A DNA stretch of 19,764 nt from positions 1 through 19,764 of the forward strand of contig CAJTXS010000027.1 in NCBI GenBank assembly GCA_910583735.1. Direction: 5' to 3'. Origin of the DNA: an uncultured Christensenella sp. GTDB lineage: Bacteria > Bacillota > Clostridia > Christensenellales > UBA3700. A program made the position numbers and the translations under genes. Shown here piece after piece: positions 7,857-16,253 of the stretch; the stretch's first letter is position 1, and every line of letters begins with the position of its first letter. A model generated the notes under the pieces. The model worked only from the letters and a program-made list of their open reading frames with translations. It had not been told where the DNA came from and did not search any database.

Positions 7857-7944
7857 ATTACCTCCGTGATATTACATTTTATTCGCATTGGCTATATCGG
7901 GTGAATATGAATAATCTTGAAAGATTACGGGGTAATTTGCAGAC

Positions 7945-7973
7945 ATATTCTCAAAGCAATTATAGCTTGTCAA
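7945..7973 (-). promoter_or_regulatory. Possible promoter of the ABC importer operon
   Basis: Minus strand TTGACA (plus 7968-7973) followed at 17 bases by GAATAT, a weak -10. A TATAAT lies only 3 bases behind the TTGACA and has no good -35 of its own. The leader would be about 85 bases. This is the best candidate I see, but it is not strong. Confidence 0.3.
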
Positions 7974-8198
7974 TTGATTTTTTAATTTATGAGCGCACAG
8001 GGTACGCGTGTCGGTTGCGGCATTAATGGAAATTAAGTTTCAAGACGCCATAGCGCGTATGGATTAAGTTATAATATAAACGCTTGGGAATCGCATATTC
8101 GCGGTATACCGAATTAAAAAGGGGAATGAACGGGAGATAAATGCGGATAGCGACAGATTACTTGCGTAGATAAATTTTCATATCGTTAGCCTATTGCC
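7974..8198. other. Intergenic stretch between divergent operons, no gene seen
   Basis: Together with flanking promoters this forms a 406-base gap between the importer operon and pgsA. It contains a perfect TATAAT at 8070-8075 on the plus strand with no convincing -35. I see no ORF with a ribosome binding site and no recognisable riboswitch. Confidence 0.4.
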
Positions 8199-8227
8199 TT
8201 GTAATTTGTATTCGGGCGTGATATACT
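8199..8227 (+). promoter_or_regulatory. Probable sigma-A promoter of the pgsA operon
   Basis: TTGTAA (8199-8204), 17-base spacer, TATACT (8222-8227), about 35 bases before the pgsA start codon. Confidence 0.55.
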
Positions 8228-8262
8228 TAATTAAGTTTATTATTAATATTTAAGGAGTCGTC

Positions 8263-9000
8263 ATGAAGTTTTCGCGTAAGGACGTTTGGACAGTGCCCAA
8301 CATTTTGACTTATATCAGATTGTTGTGCGTGCCCGTATTTTTTGTATTGATGGTGCTGTATTGCATCGCTCCCGACGGCGTGAATTCTGCCGCGTATATA
8401 TGGTCGGCATTCGGCGTGTTCGTCTTTGCTGAGATTACCGATATATGCGACGGTTATATAGCAAGGCATTTCAACATGGTCTCCGACATCGGCAAGGTGC
8501 TTGATCCAATAGCGGATAAAGTGCTGCAAAGCGTGGGCATAATCATGCTCGCGGTTGCTTTCGTTATGACTGATAAGTGGCCCATAGCGCTGTTCGCCGC
8601 GCTGATAGTAATTAAAGAAATATTGATGGGCGTATACAGCTATTACTTTATGAAGGCTAGCAAGCGTCAAGTGGAGCAGATGGCTAATAAGTGGGGCAAG
8701 GCGGGAGCTACTATCAACTTTATCGGTCTCTTCTTTGCCTTTATCGCATTGGCTCTTGCCAATACAAAAGGCGTGCCTGAAGAGGTATGCGAGATAATCT
8801 ATTGGATAGATTTCGCTATACTTGCAATAGGTTCCGCGCTCGGTATATTTAATTTGTTTCAATATAACATCGGATATTACAGACAGTTGCAGAAAGTGCG
8901 CGCAAGCGGTATCTTGGATACCTTAGACGATAAGGGCAATCCCATCGTCGAGCAGGAAGCTGCGCAATCGGAAACGCCTGACGAGGGCGCTGCCGAGTAA
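8263..9000 (+). CDS. pgsA: CDP-diacylglycerol--glycerol-3-phosphate 3-phosphatidyltransferase
   Basis: 245 residues. It belongs to the CDP-alcohol phosphatidyltransferase family: the full motif DxxDGxxARx8GxxxDxxxD is present as D60, D63-G64, A67-R68, G77, D81 and D85, the metal and CDP-alcohol site. Several membrane helices surround it (about 13-35, 43-60, 88-108, 148-166, 173-190). The likely reaction joins sn-glycerol-3-phosphate to CDP-diacylglycerol, giving phosphatidylglycerol phosphate, the first step to phosphatidylglycerol, at the cytoplasmic membrane face. Phosphatidylserine synthase or cardiolipin-type relatives share the motif, but an N-terminus with VPNILTYIRLLCVPVFF is typical of PgsA. 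A hydrophilic acidic tail of about 35 residues is longer than usual. AAGGAG lies 5 bases upstream of ATG. The stop overlaps the next start (TAATG). Confidence 0.88.
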   Translation: MKFSRKDVWTVPNILTYIRLLCVPVFFVLMVLYCIAPDGVNSAAYIWSAFGVFVFAEITDICDGYIARHFNMVSDIGKVLDPIADKVLQSVGIIMLAVAFVMTDKWPIALFAALIVIKEILMGVYSYYFMKASKRQVEQMANKWGKAGATINFIGLFFAFIALALANTKGVPEEVCEIIYWIDFAILAIGSALGIFNLFQYNIGYYRQLQKVRASGILDTLDDKGNPIVEQEAAQSETPDEGAAE

Positions 9001-9236
9001 TGTTCGATTGGATAGATTTTACTCCGCAGCGATTTTTGCGTCCCGCGGTGTTGACGGGATTAGTGTTGGCGGTAGTCTTTTTGGCGGTAGCTCTTACAGC
9101 TGGCGTCATAGACGAGGCGGTCAACGAGCGCAGGATTAAAAGCGGAAAGGATAAAATCGGCGTCGCGCTCGCGATGCGGCTGGTAGGCGTAATAGGTATA
9201 GCTGCTTCGGCGCTTACAGTCTTATTATCGATATAA
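9000..9236 (+). CDS. Small membrane protein of unknown function
   Basis: 78 residues, start overlapping the pgsA stop (TAATG), so translation is coupled. Two hydrophobic helices are visible, about 17-36 and 57-76, joined by a charged loop with NERRIKSGKDK. Both ends short; no family recognised. The tight linkage to pgsA and the valS gene 38 bases later show that it is a genuine gene of this operon rather than a chance frame. A role in or near membrane lipid synthesis is possible but only suggested by position. Confidence 0.65.
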   Translation: MFDWIDFTPQRFLRPAVLTGLVLAVVFLAVALTAGVIDEAVNERRIKSGKDKIGVALAMRLVGVIGIAASALTVLLSI

Positions 9237-9274
9237 AGATGTCTTTTTATAGAGGAAAGGAAGGTCACTGATAA

Positions 9275-11911
9275 ATGAAAGCTAAATTTAAGGATATGCC
9301 CAAGACGTATTCGCCTAAAGAGTTTGAGACCGATACGTACAACAGGTGGATGGAGAGCGGTTGCTTTACTGCTAAGGTTGATAAGAAAAAGGAGCCATTT
9401 TGTATTGTCATGCCTCCGCCCAATATTACCGGACAGTTGCACATGGGACATGCCTTGGACGATACCGTTCAAGATATAATTACGAGATTTAAGCGCATGC
9501 AGGGCTATAGCGCGCTATGGCTTCCCGGTAAAGATCACGCTTCGATAGCTACCGAGCTCAAGGTCGTTGAAAAGATGAAGTCGGAAGGACTTACAAAGAA
9601 CGACGTAGGCAGAGACGGCTTTCTTGAGCGGGCATGGGATTGGGCTAACACTTACGGCAACAGAATATCCGATCAGTTAAAGAAGCTGGGCTGCTCATGC
9701 GATTGGAGCAGAGAGGCGTTTACCATGGACGAGCATTGCTCGAAGGCGGTAATAGAAGTATTCGTTAAGCTATATAATAAGGGACTCATATACAAGGGCG
9801 ACAGAATTATTAACTGGTGTCCTTCCTGTAAGACGGCATTGTCGGACGCGGAAGTCGAATATGAAGAGCAGGCGTCGCACCTGTGGCATATCAGATATCC
9901 CTTCGAGGACGGAAGCGGCGAGATTGTAGTTGCTACCACAAGACCCGAGACTATACTCGGCGATACCGCTGTCGCGGTCAATCCTAAAGACGAGAGATAT
10001 CTCGGCATTGTCGGCAAGATGCTTATTCTGCCGCTTACGGACAGACGCATACCTGTTGTTGCCGACGACTATGTGGAAAAAGATTTCGGCAGCGGAGCAG
10101 TTAAGATTACGCCCGCGCATGACCCCAACGACTTTGAGGTAGGACTGCGTCACAATCTGCCTGTAATAAGGATTATGAATGACGACGGCTCGCTCAATGA
10201 CAACGCGGGTTCCAAGTACAGCGGACTTAGCAGAGAAGAAGCGAGAGCTAAGATTGTGGAAGATCTGCAAGCAGGCGGCTTCATGGTGAAGATCGAGGAT
10301 TATAAGCATAATGTCGGACAATGCTACCGCTGTCACAGTACCGTCGAGCCTATAGTATCCAAGCAGTGGTTTGTCAAGATGACTCCGCTGGCTAAGCCCG
10401 CAATAGAAGCTGTGCGTAAGAAAAAGACAGAGTTTATCCCTTCGCGTTTCAGCAAGGTATATTACAACTGGATGGAAAATGTCAAGGATTGGTGCATATC
10501 CCGTCAATTGTGGTGGGGGCACAGGATACCCGCGTATTATTGCGAGGAATGTGGGCATATGGTCGTAGCGGATAAGTGCCCGAGCAAATGTCCCAATTGC
10601 TCTCATGATAAGTTTAAGCAAGACGAGGATGTCTTGGATACTTGGTTCTCCAGCGCGCTTTGGCCGTTCTCTACGCTCGGCTATCCCGATAAGACGGCGG
10701 ATCTTAACTATTTCTATCCCAACTCGATGCTGGTTACGGCGTACGATATTATATTCTTCTGGGTGGCAAGGATGATCTTTTCGGGTATCGAGCACATGGG
10801 AGAGGTGCCTTTTTCGGAAGTGCTTATACACGGCATCGTAAGAGATAAATACGGCAGAAAGATGAGCAAGTCGCTCGGCAACGGTATCGATCCTCTCGAG
10901 GTAATCGACACTTACGGAGCGGACAGCTTGAGGTTCTCCCTTGTCCAAGGCATTGCGCCGGGCAGCGATACTCGTTATATTAATGAGAAGACGGAGAGCG
11001 CGCGCAACTTCATGAATAAGATTTGGAATGCTTCCAGATTCGTGTTAATGAATTGCGAGGGAGTTAAACTCAAGGAGTTGGGAACTTTCAAGTTGTCTCA
11101 CGCAGACAAATGGATATTGAGCCAGCTCAACGACTTGATTAAAGAGGTTACGCTCAACCTCAATAAATACGAATTGGGCATCGCCGCGGCTAAGTTGTAT
11201 GATTTCGTATGGTCGCAGTTCTGCGATTGGTATATCGAGCTGTGTAAGCCTTCGCTCTACGAAGGTAGCGCAGATCAGAAATCGTCCACATTGAGCGTGT
11301 TAATTTATGTGCTCGAAACAGTGCTTAAACTCATGCATCCGTTCGTGCCATTCGTGACCGAAGAGATATATCGCTATCTTCCCAAGACGAAGGGCAGCAT
11401 AAGCCTTGCAAAGTGGCCTATTGTAAATAAGAAGTTGGCTTATCGTAAAGATAGGGCGTCTTTCGATAATATTACGGACATCATACGCAGTATAAGAAAT
11501 ATTCGCAGCGAAATGAATGTAGCTCCGTCTAAGAAAGTTGATATTTATACAATAGGCTTCGATATCTGCGCTGCGGACGGCATCTATGTGTGCAGACTTG
11601 CGGGAGTAAACGCAGTCAAGAGAATAGAGTCCAAGTCCGATATCGAGGATAAGACGGTCGCCGTAATCGGCGCTTTCGGCGAGATAGCTATCCCGCTCGG
11701 AGAGCTTGTCGATTTGGAAAAAGAGAAGAATAGGCTCGAGCAAGAACTTGACAATGTTATCAAGGAGATAGGAAGGAGTAAGGGCTTGCTTGCCAACCAA
11801 GGATTTGTAGCTAAGGCGCCTAAGCAGCTCATCGATAAAGAAAAATCCAAGCTTGAAGCGTATCTTGAAAGAGAGAATAAGTTAAGGGCTCAGATAAGCG
11901 AGTTGGAATAA
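9275..11911 (+). CDS. valS: Valyl-tRNA synthetase
   Basis: 878 residues, normal for bacterial ValRS. It charges tRNA-Val with valine in the cytoplasm. The class I signatures are both present: PPPNITGQLHMGH with HMGH at 56-59, and KMSKS at 529-533 in GRKMSKSLGNG. Between them lies the editing (CP1) domain with TTRPETILGDTAVAVNP, which removes mischarged threonine. Just before the catalytic core resumes is a four-cysteine zinc-like knot (YYCEECGH...CPSKCPNC) followed by DEDVLDTWFSSALWPFSTLG, typical of the family. The C-terminal ~65 residues form the usual coiled coil (LEKEKNRLEQELDNVIKEI). A purine-rich AAGGAAGG lies about 10 bases before the ATG. Unlike many Clostridia synthetase genes there is no room for a T-box leader: only 38 bases separate it from the previous gene. 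Confidence 0.97.
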   Translation: MKAKFKDMPKTYSPKEFETDTYNRWMESGCFTAKVDKKKEPFCIVMPPPNITGQLHMGHALDDTVQDIITRFKRMQGYSALWLPGKDHASIATELKVVEKMKSEGLTKNDVGRDGFLERAWDWANTYGNRISDQLKKLGCSCDWSREAFTMDEHCSKAVIEVFVKLYNKGLIYKGDRIINWCPSCKTALSDAEVEYEEQASHLWHIRYPFEDGSGEIVVATTRPETILGDTAVAVNPKDERYLGIVGKMLILPLTDRRIPVVADDYVEKDFGSGAVKITPAHDPNDFEVGLRHNLPVIRIMNDDGSLNDNAGSKYSGLSREEARAKIVEDLQAGGFMVKIEDYKHNVGQCYRCHSTVEPIVSKQWFVKMTPLAKPAIEAVRKKKTEFIPSRFSKVYYNWMENVKDWCISRQLWWGHRIPAYYCEECGHMVVADKCPSKCPNCSHDKFKQDEDVLDTWFSSALWPFSTLGYPDKTADLNYFYPNSMLVTAYDIIFFWVARMIFSGIEHMGEVPFSEVLIHGIVRDKYGRKMSKSLGNGIDPLEVIDTYGADSLRFSLVQGIAPGSDTRYINEKTESARNFMNKIWNASRFVLMNCEGVKLKELGTFKLSHADKWILSQLNDLIKEVTLNLNKYELGIAAAKLYDFVWSQFCDWYIELCKPSLYEGSADQKSSTLSVLIYVLETVLKLMHPFVPFVTEEIYRYLPKTKGSISLAKWPIVNKKLAYRKDRASFDNITDIIRSIRNIRSEMNVAPSKKVDIYTIGFDICAADGIYVCRLAGVNAVKRIESKSDIEDKTVAVIGAFGEIAIPLGELVDLEKEKNRLEQELDNVIKEIGRSKGLLANQGFVAKAPKQLIDKEKSKLEAYLERENKLRAQISELE

Positions 11912-11913
11912 AT

Positions 11914-12555
11914 ATGAGTAAGAAAAAATATAAATATCTGTTTTTTGATATGGACGGGACGATTAGCAATTCTTATCCCGGTATAGCCGACGCTTTGGAC
12001 GCGGCATTCGAGCACTACGGATTGGATATCGACAGGAGCTCTTATCGCAAGTACATCGGACCGCCCCTCAGCGATACGTTCAGGGACTTGCTTGGCGAAG
12101 ATAGGGCATATGACGCGGTGGCATGGTTTCGAGAATATTATATCAACAACGGATGTATTCTCAATAATCCCGTATACGACGGCATCCCCGAAACAATGAA
12201 GGAGCTTAAAGAGCGTGGCTATATCCTTGGTATCGCCTCGTGTAAGAAGCACGAAGAGGTGGTAATGCTTGCAAAGCATTTCGGAATATACGATTACATG
12301 ACATGTATTTCGGGGCTAGTATACGGAGTGAGGGAGGAGAAAGCCGAAGTATTGCAATATGCTATCGACAGCATGGGCGTGGCTGCTCGCGACTGTATAA
12401 TGATAGGCGATACGGTCTACGATATAGAAGGGGCTGCGCAGGTAGGTATGGATTGCATACTGTGCTCATGGGGCTTTGCCGACGAGAGAGCTGTTGGCGA
12501 TAATATAGTGTATACGGCGGGCAATCCGTCGGACTTAATTAAGTTCTTCGATTAA
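11914..12555 (+). CDS. HAD-superfamily phosphatase, phosphoglycolate phosphatase-like
   Basis: 213 residues. HAD motif I is FFDMDGTISNS (Asp12 nucleophile, Asp14 acid/base), motif II is the Ser in GIASCKK, motif III Lys is in REEKAEVL, and motif IV is MIGDTVYDIEGA. The helical cap between motif I and II is of the C1 type seen in Gph/PpaX/PgmB enzymes. Such enzymes hydrolyse small phosphate esters (phosphoglycolate, pyrophosphate, sugar phosphates); the exact substrate cannot be told from sequence. The start codon follows the valS stop by 2 bases, with no strong ribosome binding site, so it is probably translationally coupled to valS. Confidence 0.85.
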   Translation: MSKKKYKYLFFDMDGTISNSYPGIADALDAAFEHYGLDIDRSSYRKYIGPPLSDTFRDLLGEDRAYDAVAWFREYYINNGCILNNPVYDGIPETMKELKERGYILGIASCKKHEEVVMLAKHFGIYDYMTCISGLVYGVREEKAEVLQYAIDSMGVAARDCIMIGDTVYDIEGAAQVGMDCILCSWGFADERAVGDNIVYTAGNPSDLIKFFD

Positions 12556-12569
12556 AAGGAGTGATAGAG

Positions 12570-13436
12570 ATGAGTTATACTAAATCGACTCTGCGATTTA
12601 TTAAGGATAACTTTCTTCAGCTCGTCATGAGCGCGATACTTCCTGCCGTAATCATGGCATTTTTCTTTGATCCGAGCAGAAAGTTCTTAATCTTGCTGTC
12701 TTTAGACGAAAAGATGAGGTTTCATGAGATATTCGCCAATAGCGCGTTTATTAACGGCTGGGTAAGACTTGGTATGCTGATTCCTTTTATATTGATATGG
12801 TGCGTATTCTTATCATCGTTGGTTGGCGGAATAGAGCGTAGGATGAAATATGGAGAATTCTATCAAAAGGGTAATTTTGTCAAGTTCTTCTTGCGTAAAG
12901 TCAACAATAATTTTCTGCATCTGTTAAAACTTGCCGTATGCTTTGTCATTATACTCGAGTTGGTAACCGTGGCGGAGACGCTCTTTACATTTATGTGGAT
13001 AAAGGTGTGCGGTCCTATATCTAAGATTATACTTACATTTGTTACGCAGATGTTGTTTATAATGCTATTCCTTGTTATATCGTCGTATATGCTGCTCATG
13101 CTGCCAAATATGACGATTAAGGGCTATAGCTTGAGGTCGTCGCTCAGAGAGTCTGTGCGTTCTATCACTCCCAAGCTATTCATAAAGATACTTTTTACGC
13201 TGGCCATAACGCTGCTACTGTCCATCTTGCCGCTTTTGGGACATAGATTACTGTCGCACTTCTTTAAATATTTCGGTAGAGGCGTAGTGCAGTGGATACT
13301 CACTTTTGTATGGTATTGGATGCTTACTATGTTCGTGCCCGCGTATATGTATACCGTTTTCTTCGGCGTTGAGGATATAGAAAGAGAGGACTTAAGACCT
13401 TCAACATCGTTTGAGTATAGGGAGGAAGAGGTATGA
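12570..13436 (+). CDS. Polytopic membrane protein of unknown function (first of a pair)
   Basis: 288 residues from ATG 12570. A GTG at 12561 is in frame but lies inside the ribosome binding site AAGGAG (12556-12561), which is spaced 8 bases from ATG 12570, so ATG is the start. About six hydrophobic helices: near residues 15-34, 54-77, 107-130, 140-170, 208-228 and 247-272. A polar stretch (GYSLRSSLRESVRSITPKLF) precedes the fifth helix, and the protein ends in an acidic, soluble tail. The layout recalls broad families of bacterial integral membrane proteins resembling the glycerophosphodiesterase membrane domain or DUF4013, but I cannot assign it. It overlaps the next gene by ATGA and is probably related to it. 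Confidence 0.7.
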   Translation: MSYTKSTLRFIKDNFLQLVMSAILPAVIMAFFFDPSRKFLILLSLDEKMRFHEIFANSAFINGWVRLGMLIPFILIWCVFLSSLVGGIERRMKYGEFYQKGNFVKFFLRKVNNNFLHLLKLAVCFVIILELVTVAETLFTFMWIKVCGPISKIILTFVTQMLFIMLFLVISSYMLLMLPNMTIKGYSLRSSLRESVRSITPKLFIKILFTLAITLLLSILPLLGHRLLSHFFKYFGRGVVQWILTFVWYWMLTMFVPAYMYTVFFGVEDIEREDLRPSTSFEYREEEV

Positions 13437-14416
13437 TATTCAGGAATTCGCTCAGTATAACGACCAATAAGTTTACGCTTATATATAAGGTTTTATTATA
13501 TATTATAATTATATCATTGATATTTTCCGCGATAGCAGTCGCATTCCTGCTTCCTACGCTTAAGATGCTATTCTCCGAGATATCCGATATACACATCATC
13601 AAAAATATCGGAGAGTATCTCAATAAATTAGTCAACGGAGAGGCTGGTAATGCAGACTGGGCAGATGTAAGGATGCTGCTTGATAAGATAGGAGATATTA
13701 TAGCAGAGAACACCAATCGGTTGATACTTGCGGGCGTGTTCGGCGTCATACTGTACTTCATATTTATGTTCCTGACATCGGTATGCTACTATTCGGTATC
13801 CGATATAGTCAATTCTTTTATGAATTCCGCAAGCAGCTATCCATTCATGTCCAACTTCGTGCATAACTTCAAGAAGTCGGCGAGGTTTGCATTGCTGTTT
13901 ACATTGATTAACATACCTATCCATATTATACTTGCGCTCATTATCGTGGGTATAACGGTGCTGTGTTCGTATGCCAATTATTTATTCGCGGCGGTAATGT
14001 GCTTGCTGATTTCTCTGATAGCGGCGGCGTTTTCTCATGTACTATTCAGCGCATGGATACCTGCCATGGTGGTCGGCAACGAGGGCATAGTACAGGCGCT
14101 CAAGACCAACTTTAAGAAGAAGAGAAGTTTCTTGTATATGTTCGGAGTATTTTTCGCTTACAGGCTGTTCATGTTCGTGATAATGATATTGGTATCGCTG
14201 CTGACTTTGGGCATCGGCGGAATATTTCTGATGTCTGCGAGCGTAATTATTGTCAAGACAATGGACCTTGTCATGTATTATCACGACAACGGACTTAAGT
14301 ACTATAAGGACCGCAATACGGTTATCAATCCAACGCATAGGTTCGCGGAATCGGTATACGATGCTGCTATACAGAAAGATATTGACGAGGACAATAAGCG
14401 AAATAATAATGAGTAA
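13433..14416 (+). CDS. Polytopic membrane protein of unknown function (second of a pair)
   Basis: 327 residues with about six hydrophobic helices: near 16-40, 98-125, 148-172, 178-205, 236-258 and 262-280. The start ATG 13433 overlaps the preceding stop (ATGA) and has GGGAGG a few bases upstream. Like its neighbour it has a basic amphipathic stretch (GIVQALKTNFKKKRSFLYMF) before the last helix pair, then a glycine-bearing helix hairpin and a hydrophilic, charged C-terminus. The similar plan suggests an ancient duplication; strict coupling suggests that the two form a complex. No catalytic motif is seen. It is followed directly by a terminator. Confidence 0.7.
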   Translation: MIFRNSLSITTNKFTLIYKVLLYIIIISLIFSAIAVAFLLPTLKMLFSEISDIHIIKNIGEYLNKLVNGEAGNADWADVRMLLDKIGDIIAENTNRLILAGVFGVILYFIFMFLTSVCYYSVSDIVNSFMNSASSYPFMSNFVHNFKKSARFALLFTLINIPIHIILALIIVGITVLCSYANYLFAAVMCLLISLIAAAFSHVLFSAWIPAMVVGNEGIVQALKTNFKKKRSFLYMFGVFFAYRLFMFVIMILVSLLTLGIGGIFLMSASVIIVKTMDLVMYYHDNGLKYYKDRNTVINPTHRFAESVYDAAIQKDIDEDNKRNNNE

Positions 14417-14419
14417 AAT

Positions 14420-14443
14420 AAAAGCGGGATTAATCCCGCTTTT
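14420..14443. terminator. Bidirectional terminator between the membrane-protein operon and the 6S RNA candidate
   Basis: Perfect 24-base palindrome with arms AAAAGCGGGATT (14420-14431) and AATCCCGCTTTT (14432-14443). On the plus strand it ends in TTTTATAATA, and on the minus strand in TTTTATTTTAC. It lies 3 bases after the stop of the plus-strand gene and closes the minus-strand RNA gene. Confidence 0.9.
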
Positions 14444-14446
14444 ATA

Positions 14447-14609
14447 ATAGGCAAAGCGCCGTTATGACAAACCCGCTAATTGCAGGTGGGTACGCTGCAA
14501 GCGCTTTTTGTAATCCCCAATCTGTATAAACAGGGGGCACGCCATCCGGCGATTGACTCCGCATTCCCTTTTAAGTCATGGGGTCTCTAACTGAACGCTT
14601 CGCCTTAGC
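14447..14609 (-). ncRNA. ssrS: Candidate 6S RNA (RNA polymerase regulator)
   Basis: Read on the minus strand, this gap holds a ~160-190 base transcript with no ORF. GGCGAAGCG near the 5' end (plus 14596-14604) pairs with CGCUUUGCC near the 3' end (plus 14450-14458); the one non-Watson-Crick pair is G-U on the minus strand but A-C on the plus strand, which fixes the strand. Inside, an unbranched rod can be drawn: CCCC with GGGG, GGG with CCC, and a CGCC-GGAU-GGCG tip, with unpaired stretches on both sides in the middle, as in the 6S central bubble. The 3' side can also form UUGCAG/CUGCAA around a UACCCAC loop, a motif I associate with Gram-positive 6S RNAs. It has its own promoter and terminator. 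6S RNA binds the housekeeping RNA polymerase and mimics an open promoter. Other structured RNAs (SRP, tmRNA, RNase P) lack their signatures here. Confidence 0.6.
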
Positions 14610-14615
14610 ATCTAT

Positions 14616-14644
14616 ATTATATCTTATAACGAAGCAAATTACAA
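14616..14644 (-). promoter_or_regulatory. Promoter of the 6S RNA candidate
   Basis: Minus strand TTGTAA (plus 14639-14644), 17-base spacer, perfect TATAAT (plus 14616-14621). The predicted start near 14609 sits a few bases before the closing stem of the RNA. Confidence 0.65.
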
Positions 14645-14802
14645 TACCTAATTGGCAAATTTATTATTAAAGTCGCATATTGATATATAAAATCGTGTAA
14701 ATATAGCGGATATGTGTCGATTTAAGCAAATCTTTTGCTAATTATTTCCATATTGGCGGATTGCGAAAACCATGAGATAGGGCAGCAATATCGTCAAGTC
14801 GA

Positions 14803-14832
14803 TTGACTTTAATACGCGCGATATGATATATA
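14803..14832 (+). promoter_or_regulatory. Probable promoter of asnS
   Basis: TTGACT (14803-14808) and TATATA (14827-14832) with an 18-base spacer; several overlapping -10-like hexamers are possible in the AT run. The leader is only ~20-25 bases, too short for a T-box. Confidence 0.45.
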
Positions 14833-14860
14833 TTATCGTAATAGATATTCAGAGGTAAAT

Positions 14861-16252
14861 ATGCAGGAATTAAGTTTGAAGGCTCTTGCCGCCGCTTACG
14901 GCGATTATGACGGACAGAGCGTAAAAGTATGCGGATGGATCAGGACTGTACGCGACAGCAAAAATTTTGCATTTATTGAGATCAACGACGGCACGTATTT
15001 TAAGTCTACGCAAGTGGTAGTCGACGCGTCGCTGTCCAATTATAAGGAAGTCACGTCATTGAATGTGGGCGCGGCTATATATGTCGTAGGTAAGGTTGTA
15101 GTCACTCCCGAGATGAAGCAGCCGTATGAGGTGAGAGCGGAGTCCGTAGAGGTTGCAGCTACGTCTACGCCCGACTATCCTTTGCAAAAGAAACGCCATA
15201 CTATGGAGTATCTCAGAGAGATAGCTCACCTTCGCCCAAGGAGCAATACATTCCTTGCGGTATTTAAGATTCGTTCAGTAGCTGCGCAGGCGATACATAG
15301 CTTCTTTGCGTCTAAAGACTTTGTCTATGTCAATACTCCTATCGTGACATGCTCCGATTGCGAGGGCGCGGGAGATATGTTCAGAATTACCACGCTCGAC
15401 GCGGTCAATCCGCCAATGACGGACGACGGCAAGGTAGATTATTCCAAGGACTTCTTTTGCAAGCCTGCCAATCTCACCGTTAGCGGTCAGTTAAACGCCG
15501 AGTGCTATGCGCTTGCATTCCGCAATGTGTATACATTCGGACCCACGTTCCGCGCGGAGAAGAGCTATACCAACAGGCATGCGGCGGAGTTTTGGATGAT
15601 AGAGCCCGAGATGGCTTTTGCCGACCTTAATTTGGATATGGAAGTCATCGAGGCTATGCTCAAGTACGTCATATCCGACGTCATGGCAAAGTGTCCCGAC
15701 GAGCTTGCATTTTTCGATAAGTTCGTAGAGCAGGGCTTGATTGCGAAACTTAAGGATATCGTAGATAAGGAATTCGCAAGAGTGACTTATACCGAAGCGG
15801 TCGATATTTTGACTAAGAGTAATGCGAACTTCCAATATCCCGTATTCTGGGGCGCGGATTTGCAGACGGAGCACGAGAGGTATCTTACGGAGAAGGTATT
15901 CAAGAGACCTACTTTCGTTACTGATTATCCTAAGGATATCAAGGCGTTCTATATGCGTCTAAACGACGACGGTAAGACTGTTGCTGCGGTGGATCTGCTT
16001 GTCCCTCAAGTGGGCGAAATCGTAGGCGGCTCGCAGAGAGAGGAGAGGCTGGATATGCTCACCTCCCGCATGAGTGAACTCGGACTTAACGAGCAGGATT
16101 ACTGGTGGTATCTCGACTTGAGGCGTTACGGCGGCGTTAAGCATGCAGGCTTCGGACTTGGATTCGAGAGGCTCATCATGTATATGACGGGCATGCAGAA
16201 TATAAGGGACGTAATTCCTTTCCCTCGTACTACGGGCAACTCGGAGTTTTAA
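14861..16252 (+). CDS. asnS: Asparaginyl-tRNA synthetase
   Basis: 463 residues, normal length. A class IIb synthetase that charges tRNA-Asn. The N-terminal OB-fold anticodon-binding domain is visible at about 1-110 (VKVCGWIRTVRDSKNFAFIEINDG), followed by the linker with HLRPRSNTF. Motif 2 is FRAEKSYTNRHAAEFWMIEPE (about 229-249) and motif 3 GFGLGFERLIMYMTGMQNIRD (about 430-450). The insertion between motifs 2 and 3 and the EFWMIEPEMAF context, together with the final FPRTTG, mark AsnRS rather than AspRS, which lacks these and carries a GAD insertion. AGAGGT lies before the ATG. The MTA/SAH nucleosidase gene follows after one base. Direct charging of asparagine therefore exists in this organism. 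Confidence 0.96.
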   Translation: MQELSLKALAAAYGDYDGQSVKVCGWIRTVRDSKNFAFIEINDGTYFKSTQVVVDASLSNYKEVTSLNVGAAIYVVGKVVVTPEMKQPYEVRAESVEVAATSTPDYPLQKKRHTMEYLREIAHLRPRSNTFLAVFKIRSVAAQAIHSFFASKDFVYVNTPIVTCSDCEGAGDMFRITTLDAVNPPMTDDGKVDYSKDFFCKPANLTVSGQLNAECYALAFRNVYTFGPTFRAEKSYTNRHAAEFWMIEPEMAFADLNLDMEVIEAMLKYVISDVMAKCPDELAFFDKFVEQGLIAKLKDIVDKEFARVTYTEAVDILTKSNANFQYPVFWGADLQTEHERYLTEKVFKRPTFVTDYPKDIKAFYMRLNDDGKTVAAVDLLVPQVGEIVGGSQREERLDMLTSRMSELGLNEQDYWWYLDLRRYGGVKHAGFGLGFERLIMYMTGMQNIRDVIPFPRTTGNSEF

Positions 16253-16253
16253 T

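Noticed and set aside
7857..8262. TPP or other riboswitch before the ABC importer operon
   Set aside because: I looked for the TPP core (CTGAGA and the conserved ACC-TGAT segment) on the minus strand and did not find it; no other known aptamer was recognised.
9770..10948. Minus-strand ORF (392 codons) inside valS
   Set aside because: valS is certain on the opposite strand; the ORF is a shadow caused by its codon pattern.
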